Source of the DNA: Branchiostoma floridae | Taxonomy: Eukaryota > Chordata > Leptocardii > Amphioxiformes > Branchiostomatidae | Assembly: GCF_000003815.2 (NCBI RefSeq) | Contig: NC_049980.1 | Span: 11,499,460-11,563,459, forward strand | Direction: 5' to 3' | DNA length: 64,000 bases | In this document: positions 24,300 to 34,657 of the stretch, piece by piece | Position numbering within the stretch: the first letter of the stretch is position 1 | Layout of the letters: each line of letters opens with the position of its first letter | Position numbers and translations under genes: made by a program | Notes under the pieces: generated by a model | Told to the model about the DNA's origin: nothing | Database searches by the model: none | Seen by the model: the letters and a program-made list of their open reading frames with translations, nothing else

Positions 24300-25510
24300 T
24301 AGCAATAGACTGCATGAACATGTGTTCCCCACAAACGTTACCAAAAACATAAACTTCTTTTTCTCAGTTACATATGTGACAAGTTTGAAAGTCCTATCAT
24401 GGAATGCAGTGGATTTGGAAACTTACCTCATTACTTATGTAAATTTGCTGTTAATTTGCATAATAGGCATCCCACTATGGAAGTCTTCACTTAAGCTATC
24501 TACATACCAAACATCATGATAATCCGTCGACATGTTAATGTTTTCACAGTAAATATGTAAATGAGGTCGTCATTTGCATAATCAACATGTATTGGGCATT
24601 CTCTTTCTCAGCTACATATGTGACAAGTTTGAAAGTCCTATCATGGAATTCAGTGGATTTATGAATTTGCCTCATTAATTATTCAAATCAGCTGTTGATT
24701 TGCATAATTAGTATTACATTATGTAAGTCATCAGTTAGGCTATCTACCACTTAAAAATCACGACCACAGCATGTTCAGAACAAGAGATGTCAAAAATTGA
24801 AGTTTTCCTGCAGTACCATAAGAAGGCACTAGGGGGCCCATTATCGAACTTGACCTTTGTTTTTCTGACCCCTACCCACCTACCAAATATCATCAGGATC
24901 CATTCAAGGCTTCTTGAGTTATACATTCCACAAACAATCGGACGCACACACCCGGCCCGCTACCGTCCTGGCGAAAAATGTTACGCCAACCATTTTCGAA
25001 CTCGACCTTCCTTTCTACAACCGCTACTTAAATACCAAATATCATGAAAATCCATACACAGCTTCTTGAGTTATATGCTGTTGGCATGGATTTATGAACT
25101 TTCCTCATTAATTATGCAAATTAGCTGTTGATTTGCATGATTAGTATTACATTATGTAAGTCATCACTCATTCTATCTACATACCAAAAATCATGATGAT
25201 CCGTCAACACGTTCTGGAGTTATTCTCGTCCAAAGTTTGAAAGGAAATTGGTGTCTGCAGTTCTAAAAATGCCGCAAGGGGATCCAAACTCACAGCACTT
25301 ACTCTCTGGCCAAAGGGCTATCTACCACGTAAAAATCATGACCACAGCATGTCTAGAACACGAGATGTCAAAATTAAAAGTTTTGCTGCAGTACCTTAGG
25401 GAGCCGCTAGGGGGCCCATTATCAAACTTGACGTTCGTTTTCTTGACCCCTACCCACCTGCCAAATATTATCAGGATCCATTCAAGGGTCCTGGAGTTAT
25501 ACTTTGTGGC
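24300..25510. repeat. Cluster of R1-related degenerate modules
   Basis: Three or more related blocks recur: TTTCTCAGTTACATATGTGA with AAGTTTGAAAGTCCTATCAT, CTCATTAATTATGCAAAT and CTAGGGGGCCCATTATC. They share the A/T-rich TTTGCATAATTA motifs and the 'conditional' modules of family R1, here mostly in the opposite orientation. No coding capacity. A further short fragment of the same kind lies at about 26320-26475. Confidence 0.6.
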
Positions 25511-26552
25511 ATAATAGATTGGTCTTGACCTAGCTACTGGGAACCACTACTCTAAGAACCAACCCCTGTACTGGGGCAGAACTATACTACACTCAGATCA
25601 AGGACCAAATCTATCTAGTGATAGGATTCAGGCTTGTATATTTCTCTCACGCACACCATAAACCAAGGCCCAAACATGAGGGTTCAAGTTTACATTCCTT
25701 TTATTCTGACGCTTGTACGGTGGTTACAAATAGTCTCACATAAGAGAATGCACAGTACACATCAATGCAAGAATCACATTACAATGCAATGCAAAGCACA
25801 CCTCAATAGTAAATAGTTTCTAATTATCCCAGGGACCCCCCAAAACCTCAATTTGGATTGTCTGGCCGCACATCATTAAGAACCGCCAAGGGCTCACAAC
25901 AGAACACTAAGTGCTCACCACAATTTGTCGCTCGAGGTACAAGTCATGTCGTCGCGCCGCTCAAAGACCCGTCGGAAGCCCGAGAACCCGACCGCCGACC
26001 GGCCACCCCTCAAGGAAGCGGAGGTCGCTTCCCCAAAGATACTCTTTTCCCTACTACCAAAGATACCCGGGTTTCTTGGGTATATAAAGAGAAACTTTCC
26101 ATCAGAGAGAGATTTTACATAATGCCAAACGGAAACAGCGATTGGTTAGAAGAGCGGCGCCCACGTGGCTTGTTGACAGCTTGACGTCACAGAGACGCGC
26201 TACCACCCTAACAGTGTGCGGCAGTCACAGGGAAGATTCAATAGTCAATGACGGGGAAGGGCTCTAATAAGGGGTGATTCAGAATTAAGGGTATAGGGCT
26301 CTAGTTATCCTCACTACACTGTTTACGAGAAAGCGGACGCACACGTTCAGCTCGATACCGTCCTGACGGAAAAAGGCTACGCCAACCATTTTCAAACACG
26401 ACCTTCCTTTCCGCAACCGCTACTCAAATACCAAATATCAGTAAAATCCATACACAGCTTCTCGAGTTATATGCTATTGACCTACATATAGGGACACAAC
26501 ATGAGGCCTTAACCGAAAATATAACCTCGGCGAAGGTAACAAAGCGACACCG

Positions 26553-26592
<40 letters not shown>

Positions 26593-26759
26593 GTGTAAGG
26601 GGCGTGTTGATAGGAATGTGAGACATGTGTGCGTGTGCGTGCATGCGTTCGTTCGTGTGTGTGCGCGTGCGCTACCCTAGTAACATGACACGCCCAAATA
26701 AACGACACAAGAAAACACAGTCCTTAAGTCCTTAAGCGTAAGCTTCAACAACTCCTTTC
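25511..26759. other. Intergenic, with a promoter-like block and GT microsatellite
   Basis: A GC-rich block at about 25930-26180 holds GGGTATATAAAGAG at about 26076 and TGACGTCAC at about 26182. It could be an unannotated promoter or part of a degenerate LTR, but no matching second copy or downstream gene was seen. A GT microsatellite occupies about 26553-26590. Confidence 0.35.
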
Positions 26760-26972
26760 TTCAAAAGTCGTTCGACTACCTTTGGTGAATGAAAATCACC
26801 CTGCAGCAAGGACACAAGTAATAGCTACAAACGTATTCTTCCCAACACTACATACTTGATAGGGATATCTGATAGGGATATCTGAAGCGTAGCAGTACTC
26901 AGCCACAGTCCTAACTTTGAGCCAACATCACAGTAATCTCAAGACTTCCTCTGTTGAAACTACGACATAAAG
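26760..26972 (+). other. Likely 5' UTR exon of gene B1
   Basis: This block (GTTCGACTACCTTTGGTGAA ... GCAGTACTCAGCCACAGTCC) ends at a donor site AAAG/GTAAGG at 26972/26973. A clearly homologous block ends at the same kind of donor at 29634, upstream of B2. The duplication, together with the shared donor and the shared acceptor (TATTTCAG) right before each start codon, argues that these are noncoding first exons. The transcription start was not determined. A 12-bp duplication (TGATAGGGATAT) lies inside. Confidence 0.55.
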
Positions 26973-27665
26973 GTAAGGTTTGTTTGTTTTTTGTAACCGC
27001 AGGGTTAGGAGTGACCATGATGATTTGTCACACCAATGTCGTGTATTTCAGAGCCACTGTCCATTAGTTACATATACGTGACATACCACCATATGTAGCA
27101 ATCAGCTACAATGGTACAGGTGTCTTTTGAGAGATGGGTGGAGGTAGCCCAGACTTTCTTGTGTTTTGAAACATTCAGAGACACATTTTACAAAAATGAT
27201 GCTGTAAATGTGCTGTATACGGCACAGCATAATCCACAAGGACAGTTAATGTGTGGCAGGCTAGTGAACCTCGGGGGCATTACGTCACCAGGTCCTTGAC
27301 TTGGATGGGGGCCGTATGTAGTGTGTGCCAGACAACATTTTGACACAATAGTTGATCCAAATTTTAGCTTTCTAAAACTCTTCATGACCTAATCTTTAAA
27401 GAAAATGAAATGGTATGCAATTGGCATTTAGTAGGTATTAGAATGAAGTTTTGCTTTGTTATTCCATGCCACGCTACAAAGTTTCTTTTAAGATGGCTGA
27501 AAGGGAGCGACATAATTTTGATGACCTTTTAAGATTAAAGTCATATATCCTCACTTTGCAAAAGAATTAATAGTACTGTTTGTTGTGGTACACGTTAATC
27601 AGACGTGTCGCATTTCTCTGCTTCAAATAGAATCACAGAAATACAAAGTGTGCATGTATTTCAGC

Positions 27666-28080
27666 ATGAAGACGTTTGCAGCTCTAGTGATGGTCCTGAC
27701 TGTAGCACTGCTGGCCCAAGTTGGACATGGATGGCGACGGCGCCGTACGTACAAATCCAGAGTTTCTTTAGCCTAGTATCAGTCAATACAATCTGCTCTG
27801 GCGCGCTGTCCGAATTAACAAGCAGAGTGCTGGCTTGGTCTTTCCAACGAGGCATTTACCATTATGTGTGCACGCGTGTGCACGCGCTCGAGTGTTTGCT
27901 TATGTGTTTATGTGTAACTATGTGTATGTGTATGTATGTGCATGTGTGAGAAAGTGTATGCATTGTGTATGTTTGTTATTCCATATGCTTATGTATATGT
28001 GTATGTGTATGTGTATGTGCATGTGCATGTGCATGTGCATGTGTGTGTGTGCGTGTGCGTGAGTGTATGTGTATGTGTAT

Positions 28081-28121
<41 letters not shown>

Positions 28122-28630
28122 TATATGTGTGTATGGGTAGGTATGCGTATGTGTGTATGTGTATGAGTATGCGTATGTGTATGTGTATGTGTGTACGCGT
28201 ATGTGTGTATGAGTATGTGTATGTGTACGTGTATATATGTGAGTATGTGTATGGCTGTGAAAGTGTGTGCATGTCGCATGTTTGTTTTATACATATCTGA
28301 TGTATGACTAAGTGCGGCTTTTCACGAAGGTGCGGGTCTTAAGAGGCTGGAGGGCTTGGAGGAATTCGGCGAGGAAATAAAGGAAGACGTTAAGAAAGTC
28401 GAGGAGGAGGCAACCTGGGAACTGGCGATGGAGGAGTTGGAGAGTCTGGCCGAGAGACTGAAGGAAGAAGCTGAAGCTAAACTTCATGATGATGCAGGTA
28501 CATACATTGAATACTGGTGAATGAATGTAACAGTGAAAGTTAATTCTTCGCAATTCACAGTTTCAATTTGAGTCATATTTCAATGAATTTCCATGTCAAA
28601 ATTAAAGTTGCCTTTGCAGATGATGAATGA
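27666..28630 (+). CDS. Secreted cationic-peptide precursor B1
   Basis: Three coding exons: 27666-27744, 28330-28497, 28620-28630; 85 aa. The acceptor TATTTCAG sits one base before ATG. The product has a signal peptide (MKTFAALVMVLTVALLAQ, likely cut after VGHG), then WRRRRAGLKR, which ends in a dibasic Lys-Arg site. An acidic, helix-forming segment follows with many Glu residues (LEGLEEFGEEIKEDVKKVEE ...), ending in DDADDE. Signal peptide, Arg-rich core, dibasic site and acidic propiece form the layout of precursors of cationic antimicrobial peptides or processed peptide hormones. No known family was recognised. B2 at 31674 is its tandem paralogue, with the same exon phases. The long GT run in intron 1 is also shared with B2. 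Confidence 0.75.
27890..28275. repeat. GT/TATGTG microsatellite in intron of B1
   Basis: An extended GT, GTAT and GCAT alternating run lies in the intron after the signal-peptide exon. The His/Thr and Cys/Val frames on both strands are artefacts. The homologous intron of B2 holds a similar array. Confidence 0.95.
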
Positions 28631-29419
28631 TGGAGGTCTGATGAACAGGAAACCGGTGGAGGTCTGATGATGGCGGGAAAAAAAGCAGCCTGCCTATCTT
28701 TTGTATGCACATACGCATAATGTAGATTACACTAATGCATTACACGCGTACTGATTGCGAGGCCTACTTACGGCAACTTTACTCCATAAAATGCTATTCG
28801 GTATTTGCATCGCTATCATAGTGTCCATTATGTACTAGTTGGCGTTACCTAAACATGATCTGTCTAAAGGTTATGGGCTACGGTTTACATGTGGCTCTCT
28901 TGGAACATTTCGACTACATAATATACAGTTTTATTTACCTATGTAATTAGTTACGAGTATCACTGCTACTTTATACTAGCACACAATGCATTATGCATTT
29001 ACGCAAAGTTATGAATTAGAAGTTTGGAATATTTCTGTGAGCTTGATACAGTTTAGATATTGCTTGATACAATTTAAATATTTCTTTTGCTTCACGTGTC
29101 ATCTTTGATGGACTGAAATTAAAGATATTGATCTGTTAAGAGTTTGGCATGATACCATGACTGTAAGATGTAGTGCTAGCAACCACGACGCAGTATATAT
29201 AAGTTATTAATAACCTGTCGAAGTTTATGAATACTTCCATATTGATAATCGTGAATATTCATTATGCAACCGACATGTTAGACAGGCCAATTAGCTCTAT
29301 TGATGATGATAATCAGCTGACCAGGTTGAGTAAACCAACTAACAAACCACGGCTATATCAATGCATCGGCAAATGGCTTTAAACGTAATCAGCAAGCCTA
29401 ATAAGGCAAAAGTTGAATT
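28631..29419. other. 3' UTR of B1 and spacer to B2
   Basis: Just after the B1 stop codon the sequence AAAAAAGCAGCCTGCCTATC is similar to AAAAAACAGCCTGCTTGATC downstream of B2, so the two genes share a duplicated 3' end. The rest is AT-rich, and no gene is seen. Confidence 0.5.
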
Positions 29420-29634
29420 GACCCTCCGATAAAAGTCGTTCGACCACTTTGGTAAATCATTATCGCCTTGCAGCAAGGCCAGGCGTGATAATCACAGTAG
29501 TACACAACCTTACCCATATAAGTCTTTGTGGTGGCCAGGATCTATACAGTGTAGCAGTTCCGATCCACAGTTCTAACTTTGGGTCAAGATCAGATATATA
29601 CGAATCTCAACTCTTCCTCAGTTGTACCTACAAG
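29420..29634 (+). other. Likely 5' UTR exon of gene B2
   Basis: It is homologous to the block ending at 26972 (GTCGTTCGACCACTTTGGTA, GTAGCAGTTCCGATCCACAG, then a CTACAAG/GTAAGA donor). It is separated from the B2 coding start by a 2-kb intron in which I see no coding exon. Confidence 0.55.
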
Positions 29635-31673
29635 GTAAGATTTAACTCAGTATGAATCGTCATGGCAGTGCCTTGTCACTTGTCAAATTTGTAGCGAAAT
29701 TTGGTGTTGTTACTGCGGTTACTTCCATTGGTTGCAAAACTTACTCTATCAGATATATCAATCAATATGAATGTTGCGGAATTTTACACACTTGTTTCCG
29801 AAAAATAAACAGAAGGCAACATAGGCACTTAAACACTGTGTACGTTTATTCAGCAGTCGCTTTTGTTATAATGTGGCGAGCCAACACCGTACCTTGGGGG
29901 CACATTTACGTGGTGATCTTTAAAATAGGGTGGAGTTAGGACTAACCTCTCCTTTGGAATGTTTAGAAGCAGTCAGAATCAATTTTTCTAAAAGAACGTT
30001 GTAAAAGAATGTTTTTAGGTCAAATCAAACGTTAATGTATTAGGTGAGTAAACACATAGCAATGGACTTGACCAGATCGTCTAGTAAAGGATAAACGTAG
30101 CCATTATGACTTTGGGCTAAATGTCAAAATAGTCACACATAAAAAGGATAAACATTCATTTTCCAAAAAAAATACGATAACGTGTTAAATTATACTGTAC
30201 CATGTGGGGTGTAGTGCGTTTGGCATATGTGTCAGCCTTCACATGCTGTATATGTGTTATATCGTTCTTTGCAAATCTGGGATGGTGCCCTCCCACTGTT
30301 ACCTTCCATAGCATGTACGAATACAGTGTGAGCCTGACGAACGGCTAAATTTTGATACAATAGGTAGTCGAAATTGTCCTTGCAAATTTGTCCCATGCAT
30401 GTTTGTACATGTGTGCTTGTGCGTGTGTGATGATGATGAATCCATGTACATTGTCATGCTGAAAAAGGTCGATAGGCGGAGCTATCTTGGTAAAGGTGAC
30501 GTTACGAAGTTAGGAAATGTTACGCCGTATATCCTGTTTGTTTATTTCTAAGACGGAATAAAGCGGCATAATTGAGACCAAGAATCTGACCTATCCGCAT
30601 TTCCGCACTAATGATATAACATCCATTGGCACAATACCGGCAGGTTTACTGCAATTTCTCAAGCAATACTAATTTGGCAAATGATCAACGCATCATTTTC
30701 TCCAGTTACATGTTGCTGTCACAGCTTACCTTTGCCACTTCTTCCGTGTATCTTTTTTTGTCTCTCTTGTCCTGCTAAAAACATAATATCGTAATTGGAA
30801 CACACCGCGGAATTGCACGGAGAACGGGCGCGTGGTTGGAAGGGGGTGCAATATACCGGCAGAACGAAACACGGCCGCTATGTACCTTTATACATCCTCT
30901 GTTGTTCCTTCCTTTCCTGTTAGTAATTGCACACAACAAAAACCTGCGTGAGCATACAAAAAGTCATGAGTAAATGGGCGTATACTATCAAGAATTTTCA
31001 TTTAATTTTGGTCCGTCACAACCGCTATGACGTAAAACTTTACTGCTGGCGTAGCATTAAAAATGGCGGGAAAAGGGCGGCGTACGTTCAATTTGACCCA
31101 TTCAGCCGTAGATCCGGGCGATAATGCAACAGTTCTTCACACTTTTACACGAGTTGTTGGTCACTAAAAGAAATTGAAGATTGCTGTTGAATTATGCTCG
31201 TCTTGTGCCGTGAACACGTGTGATTATTATCTACAAAACTTGCGATGAACGTGACAGTGTGTTCGTCCCACGACGAGCTCGCCTGCCCCGAAAATGACCT
31301 GAAAACTTTTGGCCTTGTTGTCTTCTAATGCACTGTTATCGAAGCCTTTTTGAAAATGTGTGAAATACGTGGATGTCTGAAGTGTGCATACCTCGGAAAT
31401 TACTGTTGCTGCGCTAGTGGATCACAGAAACAATATCGTTTATGTCATTTGACGGTATAAGTATTTATGCCGGTATTATGCCAATGGATGTTAAGCATGT
31501 CTGAGCCAAACGCGAACGACACGCTTTAAATTTATTGAATGCATGTTTTCTCAAATGAAAGAACGTTTTCGCAATTCACCAGGTCAGTTAAATGTATTAC
31601 ACGTCAACTAGCTTTGTGATTTTTACGCCCCAAAACAATATCGCGTAGTACGTAGTGCCCACTGTATTTCAGA

Positions 31674-31944
31674 ATGAAGAAGCTTACAACTTTAGTGGTG
31701 GTCCTTGCTGTCGCCCTGCTGGCTGAAGTTGGACATGGCTTATTTTGGTCCAGTCGACGGCGACGACGTAAGTACTTGAACTAGATGGATGTCTCAGTTT
31801 CTCAGTGCCGTATTATTTTACACTGATCTGGCGAAGAATACGAATCAACAACCTGGGTGCTGGCTGTTGACATATATTTTTATTGTTGCAGTGTTTGCTT
31901 GTGTGTGTGTGTGAATCCATATGAATGCATGTACATACATGTGT

Positions 31945-31987
<43 letters not shown>

Positions 31988-32116
31988 TTTGTGTGTGTGT
32001 GTGTGTGCGTGCATGTGTGCGCATTTGTGTGTGTGTGTGTGTGTGTGTGTGTGAGTTTGTGTGTGTGTGTGCGTGCATGTGTGTGCATTTGTGTGTGTGT
32101 GTGTGTGTGCATTTGT

Positions 32117-32161
<45 letters not shown>

Positions 32162-32188
32162 TGTGTGTGTGTGCGTGTGTGTGCGTGT

Positions 32189-32236
<48 letters not shown>

Positions 32237-33029
32237 CAACTGAAACATCGTCCTGTGCTGTAATTCCTTGTCTTTAAGGGATTGATAGTCATTCTAAAAG
32301 TGCTGTCCTGTTAACCAAGGTTTGGGGAAGAGAATAGGGGTCCTTGAGAAATCTAAAGAAGACGTTAAGAAGGTCGAGGAGGAAGCAACCTGGAAACTCG
32401 CGATGGGGGAGTTGGAGAGTCTGGCCGAAAGACTGAAGGAAGAAGCTGAAGTTGAACCTCAAGATGATCCAGGTACATCATAAGATCCCGATGGATGAAT
32501 GATATATAAAAAGAGATACAAAAATTGCTATGTGTTATTTGCTTTTCTCAGTTCTACTTCGAACCACATTACAATGAAGCGCTATTTCAAAACTAAAGTT
32601 GGTATTTTCTTAGGGTCATTCCAAAAGAAAGAAGAGCCTGGGCTACAGTTTTATTACAAAAATGCCGGGATTGGGGAGAATGGGGAAGGTCTGGAGATGG
32701 AGGAGGTGAACGGAAGAGGGATTGAGAGGGAGGAGGAGAACGGAAGAGGGATTGAGAAGGAGGAGGAGAACGGAAGAGGGATTGAGAAGGGGGAGGAGAA
32801 CGGAAGAGGGATTGAGAAGGAGGAGGAGAACGGAAGAGGGATTGAGAAAGAGGAGGAGAACGGAAGAGGGATTGAGATGGAGAAAGGAAGAGAGATGAAA
32901 ATGGAAGAGGAGAACGGACGAGAAATGGAGAGGGAAGAGGAGAACGTTGAAGGTCTTGTGATGGAGGAGCTACAGGAGCTAGAAGAAGAGCTGGAGGTTC
33001 TGAAGGAAGATCTAGAGGAGGGGCAGTAG
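31674..33029 (+). CDS. Secreted cationic-peptide precursor B2 with acidic repeat tail
   Basis: Exons 31674-31767, 32320-32472, 32614-33029 join in frame to 220 aa. The signal peptide (MKKLTTLVVVLAVALLAEVG) is followed by LFWSSRRRRRLGKR. Gly-Lys-Arg is the classic signal for dibasic cleavage and C-terminal amidation, so an arginine-rich amidated peptide can be proposed. The next acidic segment (KEDVKKVEEEATWKLA...) is nearly identical to B1. Exon 3 adds a Glu-rich region of 10-residue repeats (NGRGIEKEEE) with no B1 counterpart. If exon 3 is skipped, exon 2 joins in frame to 33175-33227 and ends ...RDE, resembling the B1 end, so the B1-like form may be the ancestral transcript. No family was recognised. 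Confidence 0.7.
31899..32235. repeat. GT microsatellite in intron of B2
   Basis: About 330 bp of GT with GTGCAT and GTGAGTTT interruptions lies in the same intron position as the B1 microsatellite. Open frames in it are artefacts. Confidence 0.95.
32697..32885 (+). repeat. Coding 30-bp minisatellite in B2 exon 3
   Basis: Six or so tandem units of AACGGAAGAGGGATTGAGAA plus GGAGGAGGAG encode NGRGIEKEEE. A more diverged continuation reaches about 32945. The near-perfect copies indicate recent unit gain. Confidence 0.85.
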
Positions 33030-33174
33030 GTAGGACTAATTCAAATGTAGGATATCACGGAAAATGTCAACATAGCTGCAATGCTTTATCTTTGACAAGA
33101 ACGTGTATGGCAGTGTGTGGACATAGAAAATGTTTTCTGGATTGACTATGATTTGGATGATTATTCTCTTTCAG

Positions 33175-33227
33175 ACGGACAAATCTGTGGAATGTCTTCG
33201 CATCTCAAGACAGTACGTGACGAATGA
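33175..33227 (+). other. Alternative last coding exon of B2
   Basis: The acceptor TCTCTTTCAG precedes 33175. Joined to exon 2 (ending 32472) it stays in frame for 17 codons (GQICGMSSHLKTVRDE after the split codon) and stops at 33225-33227. Its 3' flank matches the 3' flank of B1. In the longer form with exon 3 this would be 3' UTR. Confidence 0.5.
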
Positions 33228-34657
33228 AAAAAAACAGCCTGCTTGATCTCATACATCATACATCAGTACAGCCTAGACTAATGTATTACGTGAATTTTGA
33301 AGTTTACTTTTAAATGACACATTGAGGGACCCTGCTGCATTTAAAGGAAGTCCAAGATATTTGCTATCATACTTTTCATTCTGTATAAGTGATAGTCAAA
33401 CAGAATCAAAAAGTGTAAAAAGTGTAAAGTGAAGTTTAAATGTACATCGCTCTCTAGACTAATGTATTACGTGGATTTTGAAATTATCTATTAAATGACA
33501 CCCTTAGCTTATCTCTGCTACATATCTATGACGTCGAAGATAAATGCTATCGTACGTTTCGTTCTGTATACATTGCAGTTTAAATGTGCCTCGCTAGGAG
33601 CATTTCTCGTACTTCTCTAGGAGCATTTCTCGTCTATGTTGTTCTATTCATAATAGTTAAACTATAGCTGTCTCTGTGCACACAATATCTGATGCTTTCA
33701 CACCGCAGTGCATGGGTATATATTAATTAAAGGTGTGGAATATTTATGTGGGTTATATGCAATTAAGCAACTGAACTTTCTTCTTTCACTGTGTCTATCA
33801 TTAAAAATCATGACGATCTGTGAACCCTTTCTTGAGCTGTTCTTTTCTTTCAAAGTCCGAAAAGACGACCCTGTAGTTTAAAAAAGGTGCTAAGGGACTA
33901 ACTCTACAACACTTACTCTCTGTCCCAAGAGCTATCTACCACCAGCCATCCAAAAATCACGACCATAGTTTAATAGGATACGAGATACCAAAACGAAAGA
34001 AAATGGTGGCCCATTGTAAACGTTCGACAACAACACTTCCCACTTGAAAGGGAATCAAATGTATGCTTCTTTTCCCCTTTACCCTTAAAAGACAGAAAAC
34101 AACTTATTCTCACTTCGAACCATAAAAACTTTATTCTAAACATGTACTAAGATAATGGTTTGATTCGTTCATTGTCTGGGCCGGGCAAATAGCAATAAAG
34201 TGTGCGACTATATGTAGACGCTGTAACGTTATATAACGGTACGCTATGTTGGATATTGTCCACTGAAGTGCTGAGTATGGAGTATTTTGTCTATAAACTC
34301 TTAGCAACATAAGCTTTACACATGGATATAGAGTGTTAGATGCAGTATATGGTGTTCACGCTGCAGCCCCAGCGCTCAATATTTTCCAGACCTCTCTTCC
34401 CTCCCGACCTCTAACCCCAGGTCAAAACCTCTGTCTTTAGCCTTAGAATGCTCAAACCAAGCAAGGCAACTCAGCGACTCTCTTCCGTCTGTCTTATACC
34501 AACGAAAGAGCCAAGTAGAGAACTTAACCTATGAACTCATTTGTTGTACATGTAATATATGACCACAATCATCATAAGGAAGTAACGTTTTGTTCAGAGT
34601 ATTAGAAGACGTGCAGGGAGAACATCCCTCCTTTCATACCCTAGAACATTTCACGTC
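33228..34657. other. Spacer between B2 and receptor gene C
   Basis: It holds the B2 3' UTR and a roughly 40-bp phrase given twice (ACTAATGTATTACGTG at about 33280 and 33460). An R1-related fragment lies at about 33790-34000 (AGAGCTATCTACCACC, AAAATCACGACCATAG). No exon is recognised before 34658. An Ets-type site lies near the end. Confidence 0.45.
34576..34586 (+). promoter_or_regulatory. Ets/PU-box-like site upstream of gene C
   Basis: AAGGAAGTAAC lies about 72 bp before the start codon. It aligns with GAGGAAGTAAA before D and GAGGAAGTAAC before E, so it is retained in all three duplicated promoters. Confidence 0.4.

Noticed and set aside
25858-26184. 108-codon frame over the TATA-like block
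   Set aside because: No ATG at the start, composition follows the GC-rich block, and it overlaps promoter-like motifs.
30780-31140. A second copy of the TAATTGCAC MITE in the B2 intron
   Set aside because: GGAATTGCAC and TAATTGCAC occur, but no paired TIRs with TA flanks could be found.
27835-32292. Cys-Val and His-Thr frames of 60-159 codons on both strands
   Set aside because: They are translations of GT/CA microsatellites within introns of B1 and B2.
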